DNA from: Paracoccaceae bacterium
GTDB lineage: Bacteria > Pseudomonadota > Alphaproteobacteria > Rhodobacterales > Rhodobacteraceae
DNA length: 7,068 bases
NCBI GenBank assembly: GCA_007119835.1
Contig: SKOX01000243.1
Coordinates: 1 to 7,068, forward strand
Direction of reading: 5' to 3'
The notes under the pieces were generated by a model. It was not told the DNA's origin and made no database searches. It worked only from the letters and a program-made list of their open reading frames with translations. This document shows positions 1 through 5,932 of the stretch, one piece after another (positions within the stretch are counted from its first letter, which is position 1; each line of letters begins with the position of its first letter). Both the position numbers and the translations under genes were made by a program.

Positions 1-126
1 CTCCCGCCCGCGCAGCTCCTCGACGAGATCGCGCACGGTGGCCGCGCCGGTCTCGACCGTCTCGCCGCCCTCGCCGATCCGCTCGCGCAGCCACGCGAAG
101 TAGCGCAGGTCGAGGCGCCGCGTCAT
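1..126 (-). CDS. moaD: Molybdopterin synthase small (sulfur carrier) subunit, N-terminal part
   Basis: The frame encodes 42 residues before running off the left edge. It begins MTRRLDLRYFAWLRERIG and continues to VRDLVEELRGRE. The RYFAWLRERIG...VETGAATVRDLVEEL pattern is typical of the ubiquitin-fold MoaD subunit: a first beta strand, a helix, then the TVxxLxxxL helix. MoaD carries a thiocarboxylate on a C-terminal Gly-Gly and donates sulfur to precursor Z (cPMP) with MoaE to make molybdopterin in the cytoplasm. The Gly-Gly tail lies outside the window. The ATG shares an ATGA overlap with the pgsA stop codon, so translation is probably coupled. The gene order pgsA-moaD(-moaE) is familiar in Rhodobacterales, which supports the call. 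Only the first half of the protein is visible. Confidence 0.85.
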   Translation of the reverse strand, partial: MTRRLDLRYFAWLRERIGEGGETVETGAATVRDLVEELRGRE

Positions 127-740
127 CGCTTGCGGTCCCTGAGGAACGGCATCGCCTTCTGGAGATAGTCCCAGCCGGTCAGAACCGTCAGCAGCCCCGC
201 CAGCCAGATCAGGATGAGGCCGGTGTTCCCGGCGATCCACGCCGCCCAGTCGTGAAACCAGAAGCTGTGCCAGAGCTGCCCCTGCCGCTTGTCGTATTCG
301 AGCACGCCCGCGATGAACAGCACCGGGATCGCGATCATCTGCGCGAAGGTCTTCCACTTGGCGAGCCACGTCACCCGCAGCCGCCCGGCCTTGGCGCCGA
401 GGAACTCGCGCAGCCCCGAGACGAAGACCTCGCGCAGGAGGATGAACGAGACCGGCACCAGGATCAGCGGATTGATGCCCGACAGCCCGACGATCACCGA
501 GAGCGCGATGATCACCATCGCCTTGTCGGCGATCGGGTCGAGCATCCGCCCGAAGTCGCTCTCCTGCTGCCAGGCGCGCGCGAGCCGGCCGTCCACATAG
601 TCGGTCAGCGCCGCGAGCACGAAGAGGAAGACGGCGAGCCAGTCCGCAACCGGGCGCTCGAAGACCACGAAGACGAGCGCAATGCCGGGCGCGGCGAGCA
701 GGCGCATCACCGTGAGTATGTTCGGTATGGTCCAGCGCAT
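123..740 (-). CDS. pgsA: CDP-diacylglycerol--glycerol-3-phosphate 3-phosphatidyltransferase
   Basis: This 205-residue integral membrane enzyme transfers a phosphatidyl group from CDP-diacylglycerol to sn-glycerol 3-phosphate, giving phosphatidylglycerol phosphate, the first committed step of phosphatidylglycerol and cardiolipin synthesis. The CDP-alcohol phosphatidyltransferase motif D-x2-D-G-x2-A-R-x8-G-x3-D-x3-D is complete: D47, D50, G51, A54, R55, G64, D68, D72. These aspartates bind the metal and catalyse. Hydrophobic stretches around residues 13-27, 32-48, 74-86, 90-102, 131-146 and 170-188 fit the multi-helix fold. The N-terminus MRWTIPNILTVMRLLAAP is typical of the family. I chose the ATG at 738-740 because it has AGAGGG six bases upstream; an in-frame start at 830 would add about 30 unrelated residues lying inside uvrC. 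The gene follows uvrC after 43 nt and overlaps moaD by 4 bp, so it is probably cotranscribed with both. UvrC-PgsA adjacency is common in proteobacteria. Confidence 0.95.
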   Translation of the reverse strand: MRWTIPNILTVMRLLAAPGIALVFVVFERPVADWLAVFLFVLAALTDYVDGRLARAWQQESDFGRMLDPIADKAMVIIALSVIVGLSGINPLILVPVSFILLREVFVSGLREFLGAKAGRLRVTWLAKWKTFAQMIAIPVLFIAGVLEYDKRQGQLWHSFWFHDWAAWIAGNTGLILIWLAGLLTVLTGWDYLQKAMPFLRDRKR

Positions 741-783
741 CACAATCCCTCTGGGCGCCCCGACCCCAGTTCTCTCTACCGCG

Positions 784-2694
784 TCAGCCGTCGCCATGGA
801 AGAAACCATATATGGTTTCCGCCAGCGCATCCGAAACCCCCGGGACGGCCTTCAGGTCGTTCAGACCCGCCCGGCTCACCGCCTTGGCCGAGCCGAAATG
901 CGCAAGAAGCGCGCGCTTCCGCGCCGCACCGACGCCGGGCACCTCGTCGAGCGGCGTCGCTCGCGTCGCCTGCGCGCGCTTCGCCCGATGCGCGCCGATG
1001 GCGAAGCGGTGCGCCTCGTCGCGCAGCCGCTGCACGAAGTAGAGCACCGGATCGCGGTGCGGCAGCGCCATCGGCGGCTGGCCCATCCGATAAAACAGCT
1101 CCTTGCCGGCGTCGCGGTCGACGCCCTTGGCGACGCCGACCAGCGCCACGTCCTCGATCCCGAACGTAGCCAGCGTCTCGTGCGCCGCCGCCACCTGCCC
1201 GGGGCCGCCGTCGATCAGCACGAGGTTAGGCCATGTCTCGCCCTGCCGGTCCGGGTCCTCCTTGATCAGCCGCCCGAATCGACGCTCCAGCACCTCGCGC
1301 ATCATCCCGAAATCGTCGCCCGGGGCGAACTTGTCGGCGCGGATGTTGAACTTGCGGTACTGCGACTTCAGGAAGCCGTCCGGGCCCGCGACCACCATCG
1401 CACCCACCGCGCTCGCGCCCTGGATGTGGGAGTTGTCGTAGACCTCCACCCGCTCCGGCGCGCTGTCGAGGCCGAAGGCCTCGCCCAGACCATCGAGCAG
1501 CGCCGCCTGGCTCGCCGTCTCCGCCATCCGCCGCGCCAGCGCCTCGCGCGCATTGCGGGCGGCATGGGCGACCAGCGCCGCCTTCTCGCCGCGCTGGGGC
1601 ACCGCAACCTCGACTCTGCGCCCGAGCTGCGCGCCCAGCGCCTCCTCGATCAGGTCGGCGTCGTCGACCGGATGGGAGAGCAGCACCAGCCGCGCCGGCG
1701 TCTTGTTGGCGTAGAACTGCACCAGGAAGGCGGCGAGGATCTCGGCGGGCTCGGCGCCCGCACCGGTGCGCGGGAAATACGCCCGGTTCCCCCAGTTCTG
1801 GTTCGCCCGGATGAAGAACACCTCGACGCAGGCATGTCCGCCCTCCTGGTGGAGCGCGACCACGTCGGCTTCCGCCACCGACTGCGGGTTGACGCTCTGG
1901 CTGCCCTGGACGTTGGTCAGCGCCCGGATGCGGTCGCGGATGGCGGCGGCCCGCTCGAACTCCATCGCATCGGCGGCGGCCGCCATCTCGCGCGCGAGCC
2001 CGGCCTGCACCTTGGTCGACCGGCCCATCAGGAACTCGGTCGCGTCCTCGACCAGCCCGGCATAGGCGCCCTCGTCGATCAGCCCGACGCAGGGCGCGCT
2101 GCACCGCTTGATCTGGTAGAGCAGGCAGGGCCGCGTCCGGCTCTCGAAGACCGAGTCAGAGCACGACCGCAGCAGGAACGCCTTCTGCAGCTGGTTCAGC
2201 GTCCGGTTCACCGAACCCGCCGAGGCGAAGGGCCCGAAGTAGCGCCCCTTCTCCTTCTTCAGCCCGCGGTGCTTCTTGACCTGCGGGAAGGCGTGATCGG
2301 CCGTGACCAGGATGTTGGGGAAGCTCTTGTCGTCGCGCAGCAGCACGTTGTAGCGCGGCTTGAGCTGCTTGATGAGGTTCTGCTCGAGCAGCAGCGCCTC
2401 GGTCTCGGTCGCCGTCGTCAGGAACATCATCGACGCGGTCGCGCTGATCATCCGCGCGATCCGCGGGCTGTGCCCGGTCGGCTTCGCGTAGCTCGCCACG
2501 CGCCGCTTGAGGCTGCGGGCCTTTCCGACGTAAAGGACCTCGCCACGCGCATCGAGCATCCGGTAGACGCCGGGCCGATCCTCGAGCCTCCGCAGATAGT
2601 CGCGGATCACCCGGTGGCCGAGGGCCGTCTCCGTCGCCGGGCGACCCTCCTCGTCAAAGGCGGACTTACTCGTATTGCGTGCATCAACGGCCAA
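784..2694 (-). CDS. uvrC: UvrABC excinuclease subunit C
   Basis: UvrC makes both incisions of nucleotide excision repair. With the start chosen here it has 636 residues, a normal length. The N-terminal GIY-YIG nuclease domain spans about 38-120 (GVY with Y44, YVG with Y55, R61, metal-ligand candidate E104) and cuts 3' of the lesion. Four cysteines, C178, C190, C198 and C202, have the spacing of the reported UvrC Fe-S ligands. A UVR motif for UvrB binding covers about 224-262. The RNase H-like domain carries the Asp-Asp-His triad D420 (VYDNSHIQG), D495 (LIDGGPGQ) and H562 (RDEAHRF) and cuts 5' of the lesion. A tandem helix-hairpin-helix domain at about 583-630 binds DNA. I prefer the TTG at 2692-2694 because GGAAGG lies 7 nt upstream; a TTG at 2752-2754 would add 20 residues with a weaker ribosome site. 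It is the first gene after the AT-richer spacer and is followed closely by pgsA. Confidence 0.97.
   Translation of the reverse strand: MAVDARNTSKSAFDEEGRPATETALGHRVIRDYLRRLEDRPGVYRMLDARGEVLYVGKARSLKRRVASYAKPTGHSPRIARMISATASMMFLTTATETEALLLEQNLIKQLKPRYNVLLRDDKSFPNILVTADHAFPQVKKHRGLKKEKGRYFGPFASAGSVNRTLNQLQKAFLLRSCSDSVFESRTRPCLLYQIKRCSAPCVGLIDEGAYAGLVEDATEFLMGRSTKVQAGLAREMAAAADAMEFERAAAIRDRIRALTNVQGSQSVNPQSVAEADVVALHQEGGHACVEVFFIRANQNWGNRAYFPRTGAGAEPAEILAAFLVQFYANKTPARLVLLSHPVDDADLIEEALGAQLGRRVEVAVPQRGEKAALVAHAARNAREALARRMAETASQAALLDGLGEAFGLDSAPERVEVYDNSHIQGASAVGAMVVAGPDGFLKSQYRKFNIRADKFAPGDDFGMMREVLERRFGRLIKEDPDRQGETWPNLVLIDGGPGQVAAAHETLATFGIEDVALVGVAKGVDRDAGKELFYRMGQPPMALPHRDPVLYFVQRLRDEAHRFAIGAHRAKRAQATRATPLDEVPGVGAARKRALLAHFGSAKAVSRAGLNDLKAVPGVSDALAETIYGFFHGDG
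802..819. repeat. Perfect 18-bp palindrome in the 3' end of uvrC, upstream of pgsA
   Basis: GAAACCATATATGGTTTC reads identically on both strands. It lies within the last codons of uvrC (Glu-Thr-Ile-Tyr-Gly-Phe) and ends about 60 bp upstream of the pgsA start. It uses an ATA isoleucine codon and an AT-only core in DNA that is otherwise about 70% GC. A further GAAACC half-site lies at 833-838. The continuous symmetry suits a dimeric DNA-binding protein better than an RNA terminator, and no T-run follows. Its function is inferred only. Confidence 0.5.
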
Positions 2695-2761
2695 ATTAAT
2701 GCCTTCCAGTTGATTCGGGTGCGGGCCGTTGCCCCGCCGGGAGCCGGAAATCAAGACTTAA

Positions 2762-2787
2762 GGTTTCCACCGAATCTGTGGATAACC
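2762..2787 (-). promoter_or_regulatory. Candidate DnaA box within an inverted repeat upstream of uvrC
   Basis: On the minus strand TTATCCACA at 2777-2785 matches the strong consensus DnaA box exactly. It is one arm of an imperfect inverted repeat: GGTTATCCAC pairs with GTGGAAACC across a 7-nt loop, with one bulged A. The element ends about 68 bp upstream of the chosen uvrC start. It could be a DnaA-binding site, another protein's operator, or a hairpin in the uvrC leader RNA. A single 9-mer can occur by chance, so the functional call is tentative. Confidence 0.35.
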
Positions 2788-2805
2788 ATGGGGGCAATTT
2801 CAACC

Positions 2806-2818
2806 GAAACGCCGTTTC
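2806..2818. repeat. 13-bp odd palindrome in the uvrC upstream region
   Basis: GAAACG-C-CGTTTC is a perfect inverted repeat with a single central base, about 110 bp upstream of the chosen uvrC start. Its GAAAC/GTTTC half-sites match those of the palindrome inside the end of uvrC (802-819), but the spacing differs (3 versus 8 bp). It may be an operator or chance. Confidence 0.3.
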
Positions 2819-2965
2819 TCCCCGTAATCCAAGAGCCGACAGCAAGATGCTTAAAAAATAGGCACACAGGCAACCCATTGATAGACCGAGATAAAAAATC
2901 ACCTCCCCTCTAAGGTTATGGAATCCTTGACGGAGTTGCGAAGCTTTAATGACAGCCCTCCGCGA

Positions 2966-3002
2966 GGTGGACAAGTCGAGCCCGCAGCCCCTCGAGTCCA
3001 CC
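2966..3002 (-). terminator. Possible attenuating hairpin after the dehydrogenase gene
   Basis: Ten bases past the dehydrogenase stop codon (TGA at 3013-3015) lies GGTGGAC/GTCCACC, 7 bp, continued after a 3-nt bulge by TCGAG/CTCGA, 5 bp, around a 10-nt loop. The position suits a transcript-end hairpin, but no U-tract follows on the minus strand. It may be a 3' stabilising stem, a weak attenuator or a Rho-dependent end rather than a classical terminator. Confidence 0.3.
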
Positions 3003-3012
3003 ATGATCCAGG

Positions 3013-3804
3013 TCATTCCACGCCGAGGACGTCGGGCGTCCGCCAGCCGAGATGCTGGCCGCCGTCGACGCAGATCAGCTGCCCCGTGACCCCCGGCGCG
3101 TCGAGCAGGTAGCGCAGCGCGGCGCAGATCTCGGAGGGGTCGGCGCCGCGCTCGAGGATGGTCGCCGCGCGCTGATTCGCGAAATGCTCCTCGGACTGGC
3201 GCGCGCCCTTCAGCGTCGGACCGGGGCCGATCCCGTTCACCCGGATGTGCGGGGCGAGGGCCTGGGCGGCGGTCCGGGTGAACGCCCAGAGGCCCATCTT
3301 GGCGATCGTGTAGGTCATGAACTCCGGGGTCGGCTTCAGCACCCGCTGGTCGATGATGTTGACGACGGAGCCGCGCGCCACCGGCTCGCCCCGCGCGTCC
3401 GGCGCGGCCCGGAGACCCTGGGCCGCGAAGGCCTGGGTGAGCAGGAACGGCGCCCGCAGGTTCGAGCCGATGTGCCGCTCCCAGCTTTCGTCGGTCGCGC
3501 TCGCCAGCGTGTCGTAGTCGAAGATCGAGGCGTTGTTGACGAGGATGGTCAGCGGCCGGCCGAGCCCCTCCGCCGCGCGCCCGACCAGCCCCCGCGCCGC
3601 GTCGCGGTCGAGGAGGTCGGCCGCAACGGCGGTTGCCCGCACGCCGAGGGCCCGGACCTCCTCAGCCAGCGCCTCGGCCTCGTCGCCGCTGCCGTGGTAG
3701 TGGATGGCGACGTCCGCGCCGCGGGCGGCGAGGTCGAGGGCGATGGCCCGGCCGATGCGCTTCGCGCCGCCCGTGACGAGGGCGGCCTGGCTGTCTGCGG
3801 GCAT
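3013..3804 (-). CDS. Short-chain dehydrogenase, pteridine reductase (FolM/PTR1)-like
   Basis: This 263-residue cytoplasmic Rossmann-fold oxidoreductase has the nucleotide-binding TGGAKRIGRAIA at 11-22 and NNAS at 90-93. The usual catalytic serine is replaced by Asp: D152, Y165, K169, with spacings of 13 and 4. The same spacing occurs in trypanosomatid pteridine reductase PTR1 (D181, Y194, K198), and the TGGAKRIG opening also resembles that group. The likely reaction is NADPH-dependent reduction of a dihydropterin or dihydrofolate (FolM-type dihydromonapterin reductase), but the substrate cannot be read from sequence. The C-terminus DGGQHLGWRTPDVLGVE caps the fold. The start at 3802-3804 is chosen because AAGGAG lies 5 nt upstream; an in-frame start at 3855 would overlap the antiporter gene. 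It follows the antiporter after 19 nt. Family membership is near certain, the pterin role probable. Confidence 0.9.
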   Translation of the reverse strand: MPADSQAALVTGGAKRIGRAIALDLAARGADVAIHYHGSGDEAEALAEEVRALGVRATAVAADLLDRDAARGLVGRAAEGLGRPLTILVNNASIFDYDTLASATDESWERHIGSNLRAPFLLTQAFAAQGLRAAPDARGEPVARGSVVNIIDQRVLKPTPEFMTYTIAKMGLWAFTRTAAQALAPHIRVNGIGPGPTLKGARQSEEHFANQRAATILERGADPSEICAALRYLLDAPGVTGQLICVDGGQHLGWRTPDVLGVE

Positions 3805-3823
3805 GTTGTCTCCTTCCGGCGGT

Positions 3824-4759
3824 TCAGGTGGCGAACAGCAGGTAGGTGAAGGCACCGTATCCTGCCAGCAGCGCGACGCCGCCGAGCCGGTTGACGCGCC
3901 AGCCGCGGAAGACCACCGGCAGGATGACGAGGCTCGCGGCCAGCATCACCCAGAGGTCGCGCTGGAGGAAAACCGGGTCGATCGGCACCGGGCCGAACAG
4001 GCTCGTCACCCCGAGGATGAACAGGATGTTGAACAGGTTCGAGCCGATGACGTTGCCGAAGGCGACGTCGATCCGGCTGCGGATCGCGGCCATCACCGTG
4101 GTGGCAAGCTCGGGCAGCGAGGTGCCGACGGCGACGAGGGTGAGGCCGATCACCGCCTCCGAGACGCCGAAGGACGTGGCGATTCCGACGGCGCCGTCGA
4201 CCAGCAGGTCCGCGCCGAGCGGCAGCCCGATCAGCCCGAGCGCGAGCAGCAGCAGGATCCGCGACAGCGGCGCCCGCCCCTCGGCCTCCTGCACCTCCTC
4301 GGGGATCGCCACACGCCCGCGGTAGGCATCGCGCGCCATGTCGGCCAGCATGAGCCCGAAGAGGACGAGGAGGACGGCCGCGTGCCACAGGTGAAGCGGC
4401 CCGAGGAAGCACAGCGCGATGAGCAGGACCGACGCCGCGAGCATCATCAGGTAGCTGCGCCGGGTGTCGTGCTCCCGCGGGTCGACGGCGGCGATCAGCG
4501 CCGGCAGGCCGAGCACCAGCAGGATGTTGGCGATGTTCGAGCCGACGACGTTGCCCACCGCGATGGCCGGCGCGTCGCGCAGCACCGCCTGGACGCTGAC
4601 CAGGAGCTCGGGCGCGGAGGTGCCGAAGGCGACGACGGTGAGGCCGACGACCAGCGCCGGGATGCCGAGCCGGAGGCTGAGGGCGACCGCGCCGCGCACC
4701 AGCAGGTCGCCGGCGACGAGCAGCAGCGCGAGGCCGGCCAGGGCGAGCACGAGGTCCAT
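3824..4759 (-). CDS. Calcium/sodium antiporter family protein (CaCA, YrbG-like)
   Basis: This 311-residue inner-membrane cation exchanger has the two inverted alpha-repeats of the Ca2+:cation antiporter superfamily. Repeat 1 contains GLTVVAFGTSAPELLVSV (39-56, acidic residue E51) and GNVVGSNIANILLVLG (69-84). Repeat 2 contains GLTLVAVGTSLPELATTV (205-222, E217) and GNVIGSNLFNILFILG (235-250). The two glutamates and the Asn/Ser residues form the ion site in known members. About ten hydrophobic segments are visible, with a charged cytoplasmic loop near 141-166 (DMARDAYRGRV...QEAEGR) between the halves. The length is typical of bacterial YrbG proteins. The ATG has GGAG about 6 nt upstream. It starts 21 nt after the small cysteine-rich gene and ends 19 nt before the dehydrogenase, so it is an internal operon member. 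Ion preference (Na+/Ca2+, K+-dependent or other) cannot be read from sequence. Confidence 0.93.
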   Translation of the reverse strand: MDLVLALAGLALLLVAGDLLVRGAVALSLRLGIPALVVGLTVVAFGTSAPELLVSVQAVLRDAPAIAVGNVVGSNIANILLVLGLPALIAAVDPREHDTRRSYLMMLAASVLLIALCFLGPLHLWHAAVLLVLFGLMLADMARDAYRGRVAIPEEVQEAEGRAPLSRILLLLALGLIGLPLGADLLVDGAVGIATSFGVSEAVIGLTLVAVGTSLPELATTVMAAIRSRIDVAFGNVIGSNLFNILFILGVTSLFGPVPIDPVFLQRDLWVMLAASLVILPVVFRGWRVNRLGGVALLAGYGAFTYLLFAT

Positions 4760-4780
4760 GGAAGCTCCGGCAGCGCGGGA

Positions 4781-4969
4781 TCAGCGGTAGGGACAGTCTT
4801 CCCGGTCGCAGGCCGCCGGCTTGGCGCCGACGACGTAGGTCCGGCAGGTCGGGCAGCGGCGGGCGGCCTCGACGGCGGGCTTCTGGCGCTTCGGCGGCAG
4901 CCGGAGCCACTTGCCGCCGACGCCGAGGATCACGATCAGGACGAGGAAGAGCAGGACCGCCTGGATCAT
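4781..4969 (-). CDS. Small single-helix membrane protein with CxxC...C...C tail
   Basis: The 62-residue protein has one N-terminal hydrophobic helix (about residues 2-18, IQAVLLFLVLIVILGVG), a basic stretch (WLRLPPKRQK) and a short tail with four cysteines, C39, C42, C54 and C59 (CPTC...CDREDC). This resembles a minimal zinc ribbon. The basic region after the helix suggests the tail is cytoplasmic. The ATG overlaps the stop codon of the upstream S49 peptidase gene as ATGA, with no clear ribosome site of its own, so translation is probably coupled. It could be an accessory of the peptidase or simply a conserved hypothetical protein. The helix-plus-CxxC layout recalls small hypothetical families such as PP0621-type proteins, but I cannot assign it with certainty. 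It lies fused in frame with long spurious upstream sequence, so automated calling could miss its true start. Confidence 0.8.
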   Translation of the reverse strand: MIQAVLLFLVLIVILGVGGKWLRLPPKRQKPAVEAARRCPTCRTYVVGAKPAACDREDCPYR

Positions 4970-5781
4970 CGCCCGGGCAGCCCGTAGCGCGCCCAGAGGG
5001 ACCGGTCGTCGAGCTCGCCGAGGATCTCCGAGACGCCGGGCAGGGCGAAGCGGCGGAACAACGGCCGTCGCGGCGACAGCAGGCGGAACTTCACGTCCAG
5101 GCCGAAGACCTCCTTCATCTTCGGCACAAGGTGCCCGATCCCGTCGACGAGGCCGGTCGCGACCGCGGCCTCGCCCACCCAGATCTCGCCGCTGAACAGG
5201 TCGTCGTCCTGCGAAAGTTTGTCGCCCCGGCGGGCGCGGACCTGCTCGATGAAGTGGCCGTGGACCTGGCCCTGGATGCGCTTCAGCCGCACCACGTCCT
5301 CCTCCCGCTCGGGGCGGAATGGGTCGAGCAGGCTCTTGTCCTCGCCCGCGGTGTAGACCCGGCGCTCGACGCCGTTGCGCGCCAACAGCTCGTGAAAGCC
5401 GAAGGTGGCCGAGATCACCCCGATCGAGCCGACGATGGAATTGCGGTCGATCCAGATCTCGTCGGCCGCCGTCGCGAGCCAGTAGCCCCCCGAGGCCGCG
5501 ACGTCCTCGCAGAAGGCGTAGACCGGCACCTTCCGCTCGTCGGCGAGGCGGCGGATGCGGGCGGCGATCAGGCTCGACTGCGCCGGGCTGCCGCCCGGCG
5601 AGTTGATTAGAAACGCCACGGCCTTGGGCTTGCCCCTCCGGAACGCGCCCTCGATCAGCGACGCGAGGCCCACGTCGGTCAGCGGCGCGGTGCCGAGGCG
5701 CGCCGAGCCGCCGATCACCCCTTCGAGGCGGACGACGGACACGAAGGGGCCCGGGCGAAACCAGTTCCAGAAGGTGCTCAT
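4966..5781 (-). CDS. S49 family (SppA-like) serine peptidase
   Basis: This 271-residue peptidase of the ClpP/crotonase fold belongs to MEROPS family S49. The motif INSPGGS (59-65) forms the oxyanion region. The nucleophile is S97 in DVAASGGYW, and the general base is K149 in AGEDKSLLDPF, matching the Ser-Lys dyad of short SppA proteins. NSIVGSIGV (114-122) is another family hallmark. The length fits the single-domain bacterial type rather than the double-domain E. coli SppA. There is no clear signal peptide or N-terminal membrane helix (MSTFWNWFRPGPFVSVVRLEGVIG), so it may be cytoplasmic or peripherally membrane-bound; such leaderless S49 proteins occur in alphaproteobacteria. Known relatives degrade residual signal peptides or regulate membrane stress; the substrate here is unknown. 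The ATG at 5779-5781 lacks a good Shine-Dalgarno sequence. In-frame codons further upstream run into the CoA-transferase region and look spurious. It heads the minus-strand operon. Confidence 0.93.
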   Translation of the reverse strand: MSTFWNWFRPGPFVSVVRLEGVIGGSARLGTAPLTDVGLASLIEGAFRRGKPKAVAFLINSPGGSPAQSSLIAARIRRLADERKVPVYAFCEDVAASGGYWLATAADEIWIDRNSIVGSIGVISATFGFHELLARNGVERRVYTAGEDKSLLDPFRPEREEDVVRLKRIQGQVHGHFIEQVRARRGDKLSQDDDLFSGEIWVGEAAVATGLVDGIGHLVPKMKEVFGLDVKFRLLSPRRPLFRRFALPGVSEILGELDDRSLWARYGLPGR

Positions 5782-5788
5782 GGCGCCC

Positions 5789-5817
5789 GATGTAGGCCGG
5801 GGGCGTGGGGCGTGCAA
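5789..5817 (-). promoter_or_regulatory. Candidate promoter of the S49 peptidase operon (possibly leaderless)
   Basis: On the minus strand TTGCAC (5812-5817) and TACATC (5789-5794) are 17 nt apart. CCTACATC matches seven of the eight positions of the Caulobacter housekeeping -10 consensus GCTANAWC. Only 7 nt separate the -10 element from the ATG, which puts transcription start at or next to the start codon, consistent with the missing ribosome site. The -35 match is modest. Confidence 0.35.
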
Positions 5818-5854
5818 GCCTGCCGCCATCCATCCGCACCGCCCGCGCCACCGC

Positions 5855-5932
5855 TTGACGCCGCCTCTGCCCTCGCGCCTCATGCGCGCGGCCAGAGCGC
5901 GAGCAGAGCGCGGCCAGAGGCGGGAGGAGAGG
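5855..5932 (+). promoter_or_regulatory. Upstream region of the CoA-transferase gene with a 12-bp direct repeat
   Basis: TTGACG at 5855-5860 could be a -35 element; no good -10 follows at 16-18 nt. GCGCGGCCAGAG occurs at 5886-5897 and again at 5908-5919, a 22-bp period close to two helical turns. GGGAGGAG (5922-5929) is a strong ribosome-binding site just before the ATG at 5933. The repeat could bind a regulator but is GC-rich and may be a chance duplication. Confidence 0.35.

Larger units (their letters stand above)
2695..3012. other. AT-richer spacer between the dehydrogenase gene and uvrC
   Basis: This 318-nt stretch is visibly richer in A and T than everything around it, with runs of six T or A bases near 2853-2858 and 2893-2898. 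Read towards uvrC it contains, in order, a hairpin just after the dehydrogenase stop, two T-runs, a 13-bp odd palindrome, an exact DnaA-box match within a bulged hairpin, and the GGAAGG ribosome site of uvrC. It probably holds the uvrC-pgsA-moaD promoter, but I could not find a convincing -35/-10 pair. I also saw no alphaproteobacterial LexA box (GTTC-N7-GTTC). A 106-codon minus-strand frame crosses it (2696-3016). I do not call that a gene because its codon use is unlike the neighbours and I recognise no family. Confidence 0.6.

Noticed and set aside
123..830. Longer pgsA product starting at 830
   Set aside because: The extra 30 residues lie in the end of uvrC and do not look like PgsA. The ATG at 738-740 has a good ribosome site and the canonical N-terminus.
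682..2913. 743-codon open frame on the plus strand opposite uvrC
   Set aside because: It is antisense to a fully supported uvrC. Its product is Arg/His/Leu-rich low-complexity sequence without recognisable domains, as expected from the complement of high-GC codons.
2695..3012. Chromosomal origin of replication
   Set aside because: There is only one DnaA box, no cluster, and no dnaA, hemE, parAB or similar neighbour.
2695..3012. SOS (LexA) operator for uvrC
   Set aside because: I found no GTTC-N7-GTTC or GAAC-N7-GAAC pattern in the spacer.
3549..4910. 453-codon minus-strand frame over the antiporter and dehydrogenase genes
   Set aside because: It is a shifted frame of two well-supported genes and is extremely Arg/Pro/Ala-rich.
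3704..4987. 427-codon plus-strand frame opposite the antiporter gene
   Set aside because: Its highly charged Asp/Glu/Arg/Gln composition is the mirror of a membrane-protein gene in high-GC DNA. No domain is recognisable.
3013..5781. A novel defence or stress island made of peptidase, antiporter and dehydrogenase
   Set aside because: All are common chromosomal families with host-like codon use. There are no nuclease, toxin or mobility genes, so an ordinary mixed-function operon is the simpler reading.
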